From Peptacetobacter hominis (GTDB lineage: Bacteria > Bacillota > Clostridia > Peptostreptococcales > Peptostreptococcaceae): a stretch of 64,000 nt of DNA. Made by a program: the position numbers and the translations under genes. Under the pieces are notes generated by a model. It had not been told where the DNA came from. It searched no databases and worked only from the letters and a program-made list of their open reading frames with translations. The DNA lies in the NCBI RefSeq assembly GCF_006861675.1, contig NZ_SGJB01000008.1:1-64000 (forward strand). The letters run 5' to 3'. Positions 1 through 9,787 of this stretch are shown in pieces (within the stretch, counting starts at the first letter, position 1; the number at the start of each line of letters is the position of its first letter).

Positions 1-34
1 TTTACAACCACTATTTACTGATAACAAGAAAAAA

Positions 35-75
35 TGCTGTCGCAAAACGTTATAAAAAACGTTAATGCGACAGCA
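35..75 (-). terminator. Rho-independent terminator of fur
   Basis: A 9-bp perfect stem (TGCTGTCGC at 35-43 with GCGACAGCA at 67-75) with further inner pairing lies just after the fur stop codon. Read on the minus strand the stem is followed by a T-rich run. The plus-strand side also carries T residues, so it could work in both directions. Confidence 0.85.
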
Positions 76-85
76 CCTTTCTTTT

Positions 86-535
86 TTATTTTTCAGTTTT
101 ATCGCATTCACTGCAGTATCCGTAGAATTTAAGATCGTGATCTTTTATTCTAAATCCGTATTCCTCTTCTATTTCTTTTTCTATATTATCAAGAAGATCG
201 TCCTTTACCTCTAATATCTTTCCACATTTTTTGCATATAAGATGATGGTGATTATGACCTGTTTCATCATCAAGTTTTAGTTCATATCTTATACATCCGT
301 CGTCAAGATTAAGTTTAGATATTGCATCTACCTCATCCAGAATCCGCACTGTTCTGTATACTGTAGCAAGCCCTATTTCAGGACAAGACTCTCTTACTTT
401 ATCATATATTTCTTCACTGCTAAGATGATAGTGGTTATTTTCAAGAAGTACCTCTATTATTGCTCTTCTCTGAGGTGTTATTTTAAATCCTGTCCGTTTA
501 AGTTTTTCTTTTAATATATCCATTTTTTTATCCAT
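86..535 (-). CDS. fur: Fur-family metal-dependent transcriptional repressor
   Basis: Fur-family dimeric repressor that senses a metal ion (most likely Fe2+) and represses uptake genes. The 149-residue protein has an N-terminal winged helix containing TPQRRAIIEVL and the recognition-helix region GLATVYRTVRIL. A His-rich segment GHNHHHLIC follows, then two CxxC pairs (CKKC and CSEC) that fit the structural zinc site. The reading frame is open to a TTG at 556, but ATG 535 has a GGGG Shine-Dalgarno five bases upstream and gives the usual N-terminus, so I chose it. It is the last gene of this block and has its own promoter. Fur versus PerR or Zur cannot be decided from sequence alone; Fur is preferred from the double CxxC and the gene position. 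Confidence 0.85.
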   Translation of the reverse strand: MDKKMDILKEKLKRTGFKITPQRRAIIEVLLENNHYHLSSEEIYDKVRESCPEIGLATVYRTVRILDEVDAISKLNLDDGCIRYELKLDDETGHNHHHLICKKCGKILEVKDDLLDNIEKEIEEEYGFRIKDHDLKFYGYCSECDKTEK

Positions 536-579
536 TATTACCCCAACCTTTTTCAATTGAAAATTTAGTATATAATAAA

Positions 580-608
580 ATATTATATCATAATCTTCTC
601 AATGTCAA
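580..608 (-). promoter_or_regulatory. Promoter of fur
   Basis: TTGACA (608-603), a 17-bp spacer and TAATAT (585-580) lie about 45 bp upstream of the chosen ATG. A TATAAT at 587-582 would give a 15-bp spacer. The -35 context ATCTATTGACA recurs in front of brnQ1 and brnQ3. Confidence 0.6.
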
Positions 609-662
609 TAGATATCGAGTTTCAATAGATAATTTTATTTTTCATTTTCCTGATAAAAAATA

Positions 663-695
663 AGAGATGGTCATCTGATAATGATTCCCATCTCT
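663..695 (-). terminator. Terminator after the DUF1292 gene
   Basis: The stem AGAGATGG (663-670) pairs with CCATCTCT (688-695), and TCAT/ATGA pair inside it. On the minus strand it is followed by a run of Ts. It separates the ireB-ruvX-DUF1292 unit from the fur promoter. Confidence 0.8.
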
Positions 696-712
696 ATACT
701 TTCTAGAAATTA

Positions 713-994
713 TTAATAGTTAAGACCTTCTTCTTCCATTATAGCTTCATATACAGCTACAACTGTTTCATATTCATCGTCATCTTCAAGAGGTACAAGC
801 ATTTCTCCCTGAGCATCCTCTTCTATTCTGTATATATATGCCTCTTCTTCATCATTGTCCTCTACAGGCATTAATATCGCATATTCTTTACCTTCAGCTT
901 CTAATGTAAGTATTATCTCAAACTCTATTTCATTTCCATTTTCATCGATAAGTTTTACTATATTCTCATCTACAGTGTTTATATTATTCTCCAT
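713..994 (-). CDS. DUF1292 family protein (YrzB-like)
   Basis: Small, very acidic 93-residue protein of the DUF1292/YrzB family. The core reads as a beta-rich domain: IKLIDENGNE-like start, an EAEGKEYAILMP segment, then EAYIYRIEED. Function is unknown. In B. subtilis the homolog sits in the same alaS-yrzL-yrrK-yrzB order, and here it lies after ruvX and before fur. The start at 994 has a good AAGGAG site. It is probably co-transcribed with ruvX and ends at a hairpin terminator. Confidence 0.8.
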   Translation of the reverse strand: MENNINTVDENIVKLIDENGNEIEFEIILTLEAEGKEYAILMPVEDNDEEEAYIYRIEEDAQGEMLVPLEDDDEYETVVAVYEAIMEEEGLNY

Positions 995-1073
995 AATATC
1001 ACTCCTTGTTGTATTTTTATTATATATTTGTTAGCTATATTATATAATAGCCAAACTTCTTATACAATATTTT

Positions 1074-1496
1074 TTACTTTATTTTAAAATCAAGATATCC
1101 CTGAAGAATTATAACAGCTGCAAGCATATCTATAACCTTTTTTCGCTTCTGTCTGCTCACATCAGCTTCAAGAAGAGATCTTTCAGCAGCTACAGTTGTA
1201 AGTCTCTCATCCCAGAACTCTATTTCAAGTCCTGTTTCTTCTTTTATAAGCTCACAGAATTTCTGAACTCTTTCTCCCTGAGGTCCTATAGTTCCATTCA
1301 TATTTTTAGGCAGCCCTGAGACAATTTTATCTACCTGTTTTTCCGTTATGATATTCTTTATTTCCTCTATATCATTTTTTTTGCTTGTTCTTTTTATTGT
1401 CTTTACACCCTGAGCTGTCATTCCCATAAGATCACTTACTGCAACTCCTATGGTTTTATCTCCTATATCAAGCCCCATTATTCTACCTTTAAGCAT
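1074..1496 (-). CDS. ruvX: RuvX/YqgF Holliday junction resolvase-like nuclease
   Basis: YqgF/RuvX family RNase H-fold protein of 140 residues, linked in other bacteria to Holliday junction resolution and pre-16S rRNA 5' maturation. The start [16 protein letters not shown] carries the first catalytic Asp. The conserved GLPKNMNG and [13 protein letters not shown] segments and the C-terminal [14 protein letters not shown] block are all present. The frame opens at a TTG at 1514, but ATG 1496 has AAAGGAG seven bases upstream and is the better start. Its 5' end overlaps the stop of the upstream membrane-protein gene by 8 bp, suggesting translational coupling. Confidence 0.9.
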   Translation of the reverse strand: MLKGRIMGLDIGDKTIGVAVSDLMGMTAQGVKTIKRTSKKNDIEEIKNIITEKQVDKIVSGLPKNMNGTIGPQGERVQKFCELIKEETGLEIEFWDERLTTVAAERSLLEADVSRQKRKKVIDMLAAVIILQGYLDFKIK

Positions 1497-3693
1497 TTTT
1501 GCTCTCCTTTTCAAACAACATATTTATAGTTATAACCATTATTGGTATAAGTATGTATATCGATGCAGTAGAGGCTGCAACTATTCCTGAGTCATTTACA
1601 AAAAGAGTTACTATACATCCAACCATAGATGCTACAAATCCTTTAAAGATAAACGGATATTTATGAGCTATTATCTTAAAGTGTTTTGTTGGTTTGAATA
1701 TAAGCGCTGCTATTATAGCTATACCCACAAGAAGTATATTCACCCACACACTTGTCTGAGCAAGCTGAACGTTCATCTGTATTTTTCTTGTAAATGTAAG
1801 TACTATTTCACTAGGTCCATTAAGCATTATCTGCTGTACAAAAAGTCCAAGATGTGACGGACTTCCTGATGAAAGGTCAAAATATGCAAATACACAAACC
1901 ACAGCAGCTGCTGCTACACCTAGAACTATAACTTTTTTCCAGTCTATTCTTATGTTGAATATAAGCATTACGAACAGAAGATACGCTATTGATTCTGATA
2001 TAGCTCCTCCAACATTTGCCCCCATTGCAGGGTGTGCACTGGTTATAAGGATTACAAGTGAAAGAACTGCAACTGCCCACTTAGGTATTCGCTTGTAGTT
2101 TAAAAGTGCGGCAAATGCAAATACAGCACTTCCTATTGTAACTCCTTCATATTCATTTCCTATACCGTAGTATCTCGCACCTACCATTGCATCATAACTC
2201 ATGATATTGTTTTTCATAAGATATGTTCCAAATACAGAGTCTATTGCAATAACTGCTATTGTTACGGCTGCTACTGCACCCATTTGTGCAATATCATCGT
2301 CTTTAAATGCAAATCTTGAAATAGCATATATAACAAGAGCAACTGCTATTACTCCAATAGACATTCCAACAGGAGTGTTAAGTCCCAGCAGCGGTGCCAG
2401 AAGGAATGAAAGCGGCATTATTATGCCCAGTTTTATAAGCTCTTTTAAAAGTTTGAAAAGACCGTCTCTGTATTTTTCAGGTATTCTCTTAGACATAAGA
2501 ACTGCTATAAGCCCTATTACCCAAGAGGCTGATACTACCCCTACAAATCCGTTTACAACGCCTGCTCTTATCAGAGCTGCTGATGTTATTTTAGAGTATT
2601 CAGATGTAAGGTATTCGACATTATTGTCCATATTTACCTCTGAAAGACTTCTTCCAAGCATCATTTCATTTGATAGCCCGAATTCATTCAGTATATCGAC
2701 ACCTATATCTATATTCGCAACTATACCATCTCTTCTTGTAGTTGCAGATGTAAGAACTCCTTTTGAAGTTCCCTCTCCACCGAATTTTATTACCGGAGAT
2801 AATCTTTTTTTGTTTATGTAATCAAGATTGCTTGGAAATGCACTCACTATATAGATAGTGTCATTTTCACCAGCCATATTAAATACATGTTCAAGGTATC
2901 CATTTATTCTGCTGTATACCTTTGCTCTCATCTTCGCATAACTATCTTCATTAAGATTAGGCTTATATTCATCTAATCTGTATGTATCCCCAAGATCTAC
3001 GAAAAGAGCATCATTTTCCTTATAAAGCTTGTCTGTTTCTTTTTTAAGCTTTGCATAATCTGTAGATACACCATAAGGCATAGAAAGATCTTCTTTATTT
3101 ATATCATCTACATTTCCTGCATCTACCCTACCGTAATTATCCATTGCAAGAAATCCTATAGCTCTATTTTTTAGACTGATTTCGCCATCTTCAGAATAAA
3201 GATCCGCATTTCCAAGAACTGCAGTAGTCAGATTATTTTCATTCATAACCTGTCCAAGCATACCCAGAGTTGATTCAAATTCTCCCTTTTCAATGTTCTC
3301 ATTCACAGAAACATTTATCTCTGTGTTTATAATCGCTTCGGCTTTTTTACCTGTTGCAGATTCGAATATTTTCTTTTCTCTGTCATCAGGATTCACAAAT
3401 GATGCACTTATTTTTTCATCAACTTCTCCTACAGTAGCTCTTCCTGTAGCTCCCATACTGGCAAGTCCTCGTTCTGCATCATTTCCCTGGTCTCCTTTTA
3501 TATTCATAAGACCAATATATCCTTCTTTCTGTATTCTGTCTTCAATAGCATTTATTGAAAGCATATTTTCAAGCCCTGTACTGCTCATGTTGATAAAAAT
3601 TACCTTACCTTTTTCATCTGCTGATACAGGTCCAAATGCCGATACAGAAAATATCATTATCGCCGCAAGCAGTGATACTATCCTTTTGAGCAT
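1489..3693 (-). CDS. Large membrane protein with an extracytoplasmic N-terminal domain
   Basis: I do not recognise a named function. The 734-residue product begins with a signal peptide ([18 protein letters not shown]), followed by a soluble domain to about residue 370, probably extracytoplasmic. That domain starts [14 protein letters not shown], reminiscent of alkaline-phosphatase-like folds, but this is only an impression. The C-terminal half is strongly hydrophobic, about ten membrane segments by eye, with a striking polar motif [11 protein letters not shown] near residue 505 and [10 protein letters not shown] near 555. It is inserted between ireB and ruvX, which are adjacent in B. subtilis, with a 9-bp gap to ireB and an 8-bp overlap with ruvX. 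This makes it part of the same operon. A role in the cell envelope is plausible, given that IreB belongs to the cell-wall stress kinase pathway, but is inference. Confidence 0.75.
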   Translation of the reverse strand: MLKRIVSLLAAIMIFSVSAFGPVSADEKGKVIFINMSSTGLENMLSINAIEDRIQKEGYIGLMNIKGDQGNDAERGLASMGATGRATVGEVDEKISASFVNPDDREKKIFESATGKKAEAIINTEINVSVNENIEKGEFESTLGMLGQVMNENNLTTAVLGNADLYSEDGEISLKNRAIGFLAMDNYGRVDAGNVDDINKEDLSMPYGVSTDYAKLKKETDKLYKENDALFVDLGDTYRLDEYKPNLNEDSYAKMRAKVYSRINGYLEHVFNMAGENDTIYIVSAFPSNLDYINKKRLSPVIKFGGEGTSKGVLTSATTRRDGIVANIDIGVDILNEFGLSNEMMLGRSLSEVNMDNNVEYLTSEYSKITSAALIRAGVVNGFVGVVSASWVIGLIAVLMSKRIPEKYRDGLFKLLKELIKLGIIMPLSFLLAPLLGLNTPVGMSIGVIAVALVIYAISRFAFKDDDIAQMGAVAAVTIAVIAIDSVFGTYLMKNNIMSYDAMVGARYYGIGNEYEGVTIGSAVFAFAALLNYKRIPKWAVAVLSLVILITSAHPAMGANVGGAISESIAYLLFVMLIFNIRIDWKKVIVLGVAAAAVVCVFAYFDLSSGSPSHLGLFVQQIMLNGPSEIVLTFTRKIQMNVQLAQTSVWVNILLVGIAIIAALIFKPTKHFKIIAHKYPFIFKGFVASMVGCIVTLFVNDSGIVAASTASIYILIPIMVITINMLFEKESKNA

Positions 3694-3702
3694 TTATTCT
3701 AC

Positions 3703-3963
3703 CTACCTTCTTTCAAGATATTCTGTTATAACTTCTTCAAGGATCTCATCTCTTTCAAACTGTCTTATTATTTCCCTTGCATTGTTATAACTTGTTATAT
3801 AACTTGAATCTCCAGAAAGGAGATAACCTATAATCTGATTTACAGGGTTATATCCTTTCTTTTTAAGTGATTCATAAACTATCATTATCGCTTCTTCAAC
3901 TGTCATTCTGTCCTGTTGGACACCTTCAAATTTCATAGTATAATCCATATTATCTTTTCTCAA
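3703..3963 (-). CDS. ireB: IreB-family regulatory phosphoprotein (YrzL/UPF0297)
   Basis: Small 86-residue protein of the UPF0297/IreB family. In Enterococcus, IreB is the substrate of the PASTA kinase IreK and controls cephalosporin resistance. The conserved block EAIMIVYESLKKKGYNP, followed by NQIIGYLLSGDSSYITS and ending in EEVITEYLERR, is intact. The start is taken as TTG 3963 because GGAGG lies eight bases upstream; the next ATG (3948) is too far from it. It follows alaS directly, the usual place for this gene. Confidence 0.9.
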   Translation of the reverse strand: MRKDNMDYTMKFEGVQQDRMTVEEAIMIVYESLKKKGYNPVNQIIGYLLSGDSSYITSYNNAREIIRQFERDEILEEVITEYLERR

Positions 3964-3991
3964 TTCAAAGACCTCCTTTTAATTTAAGAGA

Positions 3992-6628
3992 TTACTTCAC
4001 CTGAGATGCTATAACCTCTCCAGCATGATTTAATGCCTCATCAGCCTTTGAAACATCAGGAGCTCCTGCCTGTGCCATATTAGGTCTTCCTCCACCTTTT
4101 CCGCCGGCAATCTGAGCAACTTCTCTTACGATGTTACCTGCATGAACACCTTTTTTGATTACATCATCTGTAGCTGTAGCAACAAAGTTTATCTTTCCAT
4201 CTGCAACATTTGCAAGGACAACCACACCAGAACCCATTTTATCTCTTAAAGTATCTGCTGTTTCTCTAAGTGTATTCATATCAGTATTTTCGTATTTTCC
4301 AGTTATCAGGCTAACCCCATTTACATCAACTTTTGAATCAAGTATTGAGTCTGCAGCCTGAAGGCTCATCTGAGTTTTTAATTCATGCAGCTCTTTTTCA
4401 AGAGTTTTGTTTTCTTCAAGTACATTCTCTATTCTCTGCATTAGATTATCTTCTTTTGCTTTTATTGTAGCACATACTTTATCTATTGTGTTATCTCTAT
4501 TGTTAAGATATTCATATACAGCTTTTCCTGTTATGGCTTCTATTCTTCTTACTCCAGATGCAACTCCACCTTCAGATATTATCTTGAACATTCCTGCCTG
4601 TGCAGTATTTGAAAGATGAGCTCCTCCACAAAGTTCCATAGAGAATTCTCCCATTGTTACAACTCTTACTTCATTTCCGTATTTTTCACCGAATAATGCA
4701 GCTGCTCCTTTTGCTTTTGCTTCTTCTATATTCATTGTTTCCGCAGTTATATCTGCTGCTGCAAATATAGCGTTGTTTACCATTTCCTCTATCTTTTTAA
4801 GTTCATCTTTTGTAACAGCTTCAAAATGAGTAAAGTCAAATCTTAATCTTTCAGAAGTTACAAGTGATCCAGCCTGATTTACATGCTCTCCAAGCACATT
4901 TTTAAGCGCTCTGTGAAGAAGATGAGTAGCTGTATGGTTTCTTGAACATGCCATTCTCTTCTCTTTGTCAACTTCTGCATATACTTTATCTCCAGGTTTA
5001 ACTTCACCTTTTTCAACTTTACATATATGTTTTATAGAGTTGTTAGGACCTTTCTTTGTATCTGATACTGATATTTCAAAGTTTTCTCCTTTAAGAAGAC
5101 CACAGTCTCCAGACTGTCCTCCACCCTCAGGATAGAATGTCGTTTTGTCTAATACTACTACAATTTCGTCTCCTTCGCAAGCTTTTTCCATTATTTCGCT
5201 TCCTGAAGATATAGCCTTGATCTCAGCTTCAACTGAAAGGTTTGTATATCCTATAAACTCTGTTTCTATTCCTTCCTCTTTTGTAAGAGGGTCTTCTTTC
5301 CAGCTTTCACCGTCCATGTTTCCTCTTGCAGCTCTTGCTCTTTCTTTCTGCTGTTCCATTTCATTTTCAAACTCATTTTCATCTACAGAAAGACCTTCTT
5401 CAGAAAGTATTTCTACAGTAAGGTCAAATGGGAATCCATATGTATCGTAAAGTTTGAATGCAACATCTCCAGAAAGCTGTTTCTTACCTTCTTTTTTAAG
5501 CTCTTCTACATAAGAAGAAAGCATGTCCATTCCCTGATCTATTGTTTCGTTGAATTTTTCTTCTTCTATTCTTATAACTTTCTTTATGTAATCCTGTTTT
5601 TCAACAAGCTCAGGATAAGCCTCTCCACTTACTCTTACTACTTCATCTACAAGATTGTAAAGGAAAGTGTCTTTTACTCCAAGAAGTTTTCCATGTCTTG
5701 CAGCTCTTCTAAGAAGTCTTCTAAGTACATATCCTCTTCCTTCATTTGAAGGTATAACACCATCTGCTATCATAAATGATACGGCTCTTATGTGGTCTGT
5801 TATTATTCTTATAGATTTATCTGCTGCTTTGTCTTTTCCATATTCAGAACCAGTTGCTTCTGTAACTTTTTCAAGAACTGAGTGTATAGTGTCTATTTCG
5901 AATATATTGTCAACACCCTGCATTATACATGCTATTCTTTCAAGACCCATTCCTGTATCTATATTTTTATTTTCAAGCTCTGTATAGCTTCCATCTTCCT
6001 CTTTTGAGAACTGAGTGAATACGTGGTTCCAGAACTCAAGGAATCTATCACAATCACATCCTGGTTTACAGTCAGGACTTCCGCATCCGTATTCCTCTCC
6101 TCTGTCAAAATATATCTCTGAACAAGGTCCGCATGGTCCAAGACCTATTTCCCAGAAGTTGTCATCTTTTCCAAGTCTTACTATTCTTTCTTCAGGGAAT
6201 CCCATTTCTTTTGACCATATATCATATGCTTCATCGTCATTTTCATATACTGTAACCCATATTTTATCTGCTGGTATGTGAAGCCACTCTGTAGCAAATT
6301 CCCATCCCCAAGCAAGTGACTCTCTTTTGAAATAATCTCCAAATGAGAAGTTTCCAAGCATTTCAAAGAAAGTAGCGTGTCTTGCTGTTATACCTACATT
6401 CTCTATATCACCTGTTCTTATACATTTCTGGCAAGTAGCCATTCTTGTACTAGGTGGAACTTCTACACCTGAAAAATAGTTTTTAAGAGGAGCCATACCT
6501 GCATTTATAAGCAGAAGACTCTTGTCGTTGTGAGGAACAAGTGAATAACTTCCTACAACATAGTGTTCCTTAGTTTTGAAGAATTCAAGAAATTTACTTC
6601 TTATTTCGTTTAATCCCATTTTCTGCAT
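3992..6628 (-). CDS. alaS: Alanyl-tRNA synthetase
   Basis: Class II alanine-tRNA ligase of 878 residues, close to the family's usual length. Motif 1 region RSKFLEFF, the FSFGDYFK aminoacylation segment and GRGYVLRRLLRRAARHGK are visible. The editing domain carries the zinc-binding HTATHLLH (HxxxH) and the later ELCGGAH. A C-Ala domain ends the protein, including the glycine-rich GGKGGGRP. The frame opens at ATG 6643, but GGAGG lies inside that extension, eight bases before ATG 6628, which gives MQKMGLNEIRSKF. Expression is set by an upstream T-box leader. Confidence 0.97.
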   Translation of the reverse strand: MQKMGLNEIRSKFLEFFKTKEHYVVGSYSLVPHNDKSLLLINAGMAPLKNYFSGVEVPPSTRMATCQKCIRTGDIENVGITARHATFFEMLGNFSFGDYFKRESLAWGWEFATEWLHIPADKIWVTVYENDDEAYDIWSKEMGFPEERIVRLGKDDNFWEIGLGPCGPCSEIYFDRGEEYGCGSPDCKPGCDCDRFLEFWNHVFTQFSKEEDGSYTELENKNIDTGMGLERIACIMQGVDNIFEIDTIHSVLEKVTEATGSEYGKDKAADKSIRIITDHIRAVSFMIADGVIPSNEGRGYVLRRLLRRAARHGKLLGVKDTFLYNLVDEVVRVSGEAYPELVEKQDYIKKVIRIEEEKFNETIDQGMDMLSSYVEELKKEGKKQLSGDVAFKLYDTYGFPFDLTVEILSEEGLSVDENEFENEMEQQKERARAARGNMDGESWKEDPLTKEEGIETEFIGYTNLSVEAEIKAISSGSEIMEKACEGDEIVVVLDKTTFYPEGGGQSGDCGLLKGENFEISVSDTKKGPNNSIKHICKVEKGEVKPGDKVYAEVDKEKRMACSRNHTATHLLHRALKNVLGEHVNQAGSLVTSERLRFDFTHFEAVTKDELKKIEEMVNNAIFAAADITAETMNIEEAKAKGAAALFGEKYGNEVRVVTMGEFSMELCGGAHLSNTAQAGMFKIISEGGVASGVRRIEAITGKAVYEYLNNRDNTIDKVCATIKAKEDNLMQRIENVLEENKTLEKELHELKTQMSLQAADSILDSKVDVNGVSLITGKYENTDMNTLRETADTLRDKMGSGVVVLANVADGKINFVATATDDVIKKGVHAGNIVREVAQIAGGKGGGRPNMAQAGAPDVSKADEALNHAGEVIASQVK

Positions 6629-6669
6629 AATCGTATCCTCCATAATTATTTCTTATACTTCAGTAAAAT

Positions 6670-6707
6670 AAAAAAACCCGCTCCCTATATAAATATAGGG
6701 GCGAGTA
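6670..6707 (-). terminator. T-box regulated terminator upstream of alaS
   Basis: A GC-rich hairpin pairs CCCTATAT/ATATAGGG (6700-6693 with 6690-6683) and continues outward as ACTCGC/GCGGGT with one bulge. It is followed by seven Ts on the minus strand. It overlaps the region downstream of the T-box motif in the usual way for a competing terminator. Confidence 0.9.
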
Positions 6708-6915
6708 TTATTCGCGGTACCACCCTAATTTACAGCATATGCTGCATCTCCGGTAAACCTTAGCTATAACGTAGCTACCGTAAACTCCTACTTGGTTTCA
6801 GAGTTTCTGCTCCAAGACTGCTTCAGCTTCCTATTCTAAGGGATTCACAGCAACACCCTCTCTCTTTGAGAAATCGAAAAGCCTACTCCTTCTCTTCGCT
6901 GCATTTTACTTTATA
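6670..6915 (-). promoter_or_regulatory. T-box riboswitch leader of alaS
   Basis: The invariant T-box sequence AGGGTGGTACCGCG is at 6726-6713 on the minus strand, followed by an intrinsic terminator. Upstream is a long structured region with a Stem I-like element. A GCA alanine triplet (6810-6808) lies on its 3' side and is the best candidate for the specifier. Uncharged tRNA-Ala should stabilise the antiterminator and allow alaS transcription. The 5' end is inferred from the promoter at 6922-6950. Confidence 0.92.
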
Positions 6916-6921
6916 TTACCT

Positions 6922-6950
6922 ATAATACTAGATTTTGTATGTATTTTCAA
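6922..6950 (-). promoter_or_regulatory. Promoter of the alaS leader
   Basis: TTGAAA (6950-6945), a 17-bp spacer and TATTAT (6927-6922) precede the T-box leader. The start site would be near 6915. No terminator is visible between the mnmA stop and this promoter, so read-through from mnmA is possible. Confidence 0.6.
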
Positions 6951-6975
6951 GATTATTTTATATTATGCTCTATTT

Positions 6976-8058
6976 CTACAGAATCTCCTGTATTATACCT
7001 CCGCCTACAAGTGTTCTTCCGTCGTACATTACAAGAGACTGTCCTTTTGTTATTGCTCTTTGCGGCTCGTCAAATACAACTCTTATACTATTATCGTCTA
7101 TTTTATATACTGTAGCCTCTGAAGGTTTTGCTGCATATCTTATTTTTGCCATTACTCTTATCGGCTCTTTCATATCTGCAAAATCAAATGGTATAAAGTT
7201 TACATCATCAGCTATAAGCTCGCTTCTGAAAAGATCGCTATTATCCCCAAGAATTATACTATTGTCCTTTGCATTTATATCTATTACAAACATAGGTTTT
7301 CCAAAAGTTACACCCAGACCTTTTCTCTGCCCTATAGTGTAATTTATTATACCTTTGTGATGACCTATAACCTTACCTTCTGCATCCTTGAAATCACCCT
7401 GTTTTATTTTCTTTCTCGAATGTCTTGTAAGATATCCTATATAATCATCGTCTTTTATGAAACATATTTCCTGACTGTCCTTTTTATTGTGGACATCAAG
7501 TCCGATTTCCTTTGCTATAGCTCTTACATCTTCTTTTTCATATTCACCTATAGGAAGAAGTATTCTCGACAGCTGTTCCTGTTTTATATTATATAGATTA
7601 TAAGTCTGATCTTTTTTATCAGAATCTCCTTTTCTAAGGAGATATCTTCCTGTATTTTCATCTTTTTCTATTTTTGCATAGTGACCTGTAGCTACATAAT
7701 CACATCCAAATTCTTTTGCCTTATCAAAAAACATACCGAATTTTATATATTTATTACACACAACACATGGATTTGGAGTTCTACCCTTCATATACTCAGA
7801 TATAAAGTTATTTATTACTCTTTCTTTGAACTCTTTCTGAAGATCTATTACATGGAAAGGAATTCCCAGTTTTTCAGCTACATTTCTCGCATCTCTTATA
7901 GAGTTTTCTGTTATTTCCTTTTCTTCAGGGGTTTCATCAGAGGAAAGTCTCATTGTAACCCCTACAACGTCATATCCTTTTTTCTTTAAAAGATAAGCTG
8001 CGACGGAACTATCCACTCCGCCGCTCATGCCTATCATTACTCTGTTATTCAATGTCAT
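6976..8058 (-). CDS. mnmA: tRNA-uridine 2-sulfurtransferase MnmA
   Basis: Installs the 2-thio group on wobble U34 of Lys, Glu and Gln tRNAs, taking sulfur from the cysteine desulfurase. The PP-loop SGGVDSS is at residues 12-18. The catalytic cysteine lies in NPCVVCN (C101), the persulfide cysteine is C199 in SQEICFI, and ATGHYA is conserved. Length (360 residues) is normal. It starts two bases after the iscU stop, with AGGAAG upstream, so the sulfur donor system and its user share one transcript. Confidence 0.96.
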   Translation of the reverse strand: MTLNNRVMIGMSGGVDSSVAAYLLKKKGYDVVGVTMRLSSDETPEEKEITENSIRDARNVAEKLGIPFHVIDLQKEFKERVINNFISEYMKGRTPNPCVVCNKYIKFGMFFDKAKEFGCDYVATGHYAKIEKDENTGRYLLRKGDSDKKDQTYNLYNIKQEQLSRILLPIGEYEKEDVRAIAKEIGLDVHNKKDSQEICFIKDDDYIGYLTRHSRKKIKQGDFKDAEGKVIGHHKGIINYTIGQRKGLGVTFGKPMFVIDINAKDNSIILGDNSDLFRSELIADDVNFIPFDFADMKEPIRVMAKIRYAAKPSEATVYKIDDNSIRVVFDEPQRAITKGQSLVMYDGRTLVGGGIIQEIL

Positions 8059-8060
8059 TT

Positions 8061-8498
8061 TTATTCTTCCTCATGCCCATGGTCGTGAGCATCGTCTATT
8101 TCATATCCATCAAGTTCAGGTATGTGTATGTTGTGTTTTTCAGCATAATCTATAAGAGCTGCCTTTACTGCCTGCTCAGCAAGTACAGAACAGTGCATTT
8201 TTACCGGTGGAAGACCGTCAAGTGCCTCTGCAACCGCTTTGTTTGTAAGCTGAAGTGCTTCGTGTATGCTTTTTCCTTTTATCATTTCTGTAGCCATAGA
8301 AGAACTTGCTATTGCACTTCCACAACCGAAAGTCTTGAATTTTACGTCTTTTATTATATCGTCTTCTATATCAAGATATATTTTCATTATATCTCCACAT
8401 TTTGCGTTTCCTACTTCTCCTACTCCACTGGCATTTTCTATTGATCCCATATTTCTTGGATTCATAAAATGCTCCATTACTTTATCGCTGTATTCCAT
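8061..8498 (-). CDS. iscU: Iron-sulfur cluster scaffold protein IscU/NifU-type
   Basis: Scaffold on which IscS-derived sulfur and iron are assembled into clusters. The three ligand cysteines are present: C34 in NAKCGD (with D36), C59 in FGCGSA and C103 in MHCSVLA. The length (145 residues) is close to the usual. An unusual C-terminal tail, DDAHDHGHEEE, is rich in His and acidic residues and could bind metal. It lies between iscS and mnmA in the iscR operon, with a 69-bp gap to iscS. Confidence 0.95.
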   Translation of the reverse strand: MEYSDKVMEHFMNPRNMGSIENASGVGEVGNAKCGDIMKIYLDIEDDIIKDVKFKTFGCGSAIASSSMATEMIKGKSIHEALQLTNKAVAEALDGLPPVKMHCSVLAEQAVKAALIDYAEKHNIHIPELDGYEIDDAHDHGHEEE

Positions 8499-8567
8499 AA
8501 TATTTACCTCCGTATCTTTAACTGTTATATATTTTTCTGAAATTATCCTTGCTTTTATATTAAATAA

Positions 8568-9755
8568 TTATTTATTCATTGCCGCCTCGTATAGCGGAGA
8601 CATACTTCTAAGTCTTTCTATTATTCCTGGAAGAGTTTCTATTATATACTCTATATCCTCATCTGTAGTAAAATCCCCTACTGTAAGTCTAAGTGATCCA
8701 TGAGCTATCTCATGAGGAAGACCTATCGAAAGAAGTACATGTGATGGATCAAGAGATCCTGATGTACAGGCTGATCCACTTGATGCTGATATTCCAAAGT
8801 GGTTAAGAAGCAGAAGTATTCCCTCTCCCTCTATAAATTCAAATGAGAAGTTTACATTTCCAGGTAATCTGTCTTCAAGACTTCCATTTATTTTTGTATA
8901 AGGTACTTTTTCAAGTATTCCCTCTATCAGTCTGTTTCTCTTTCTTGTAAGCTCTGATATATGATTTTCAAGGTTCTCTTTTGCAAGTTCAGCGGCCTTA
9001 CCATATCCCACTATTGCAGGTATATTTTCAGTACCGGCTCTTCTTCTTTTTTCCTGAGCTCCACCGTGTACAAGATTATCTATTTTTACACCTTTTCTTA
9101 TATAAAGTGCTCCTATACCCTTAGGCCCGTATATTTTGTGAGAAGACATACTCATCATATCTATTCCCATCGCTTTTACATCTATAGGTATATTCCCTGC
9201 AGCCTGTACAGCATCTGTGTGGAATAGTATCTTGTTTTCTTTTGCAACTTTTGCTATTTCTTCAATAGGTTCTATTGTTCCTATTTCATTATTTGCAAAC
9301 ATTATTGTTATAAGTATTGTATTGTCTTTTATGGCTTTTCTTACGTCTTCTGGATTTACTTTTCCATCCTCGTCTACATCAAGGTATGTAACTTCAAATC
9401 CGAAATTTTTCTCAAGATATTCACATGTATGAAGTACCGCGTGATGTTCTATTTTTGATGTTATTATATGATTTCCTTTACCTTTTCTCTGAAGCTCAAA
9501 AGCAGCTCCTTTTATAGCCCAGTTGTCACTTTCAGAACCACCTGCTGTGAAAAATACCTCTGCAGGTTCTGCATTTATAAGTGATGCAACCCTTTCTCTA
9601 GCCTTTTCAAGAGCAGCCTTTGCTTCATGACCATAATCATAAAAGCTAGATGCATTTCCAAATCCTTCACTGAAATAAGGAAGCATCTCATCTACTACCT
9701 CTTTTTTTACTGGAGTAGTTGCCGAATAATCCATATATATTCTTTTCTTTTCCAT
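8568..9755 (-). CDS. iscS: Cysteine desulfurase IscS/NifS-type
   Basis: PLP enzyme that converts cysteine to alanine and passes sulfur to IscU and MnmA. The PLP-binding lysine is K207 in [10 protein letters not shown]. The substrate-binding region has the HH pair in [10 protein letters not shown], and the active cysteine is C330 in [16 protein letters not shown]. The long active-site loop marks it as group I (IscS/NifS). At 395 residues it is of normal length. It follows iscR by 32 bp. Confidence 0.96.
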   Translation of the reverse strand: MEKKRIYMDYSATTPVKKEVVDEMLPYFSEGFGNASSFYDYGHEAKAALEKARERVASLINAEPAEVFFTAGGSESDNWAIKGAAFELQRKGKGNHIITSKIEHHAVLHTCEYLEKNFGFEVTYLDVDEDGKVNPEDVRKAIKDNTILITIMFANNEIGTIEPIEEIAKVAKENKILFHTDAVQAAGNIPIDVKAMGIDMMSMSSHKIYGPKGIGALYIRKGVKIDNLVHGGAQEKRRRAGTENIPAIVGYGKAAELAKENLENHISELTRKRNRLIEGILEKVPYTKINGSLEDRLPGNVNFSFEFIEGEGILLLLNHFGISASSGSACTSGSLDPSHVLLSIGLPHEIAHGSLRLTVGDFTTDEDIEYIIETLPGIIERLRSMSPLYEAAMNK

Positions 9756-9787
9756 AGGTTTTACCTCCGATTATCGTTTATATTAAT

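Noticed and set aside
677..690. Fur-box-like sequence GATAATGATT upstream of fur
   Set aside because: It lies within the terminator hairpin of the DUF1292 gene, upstream of the -35 element, and only the first half of the 19-bp Fur box matches.
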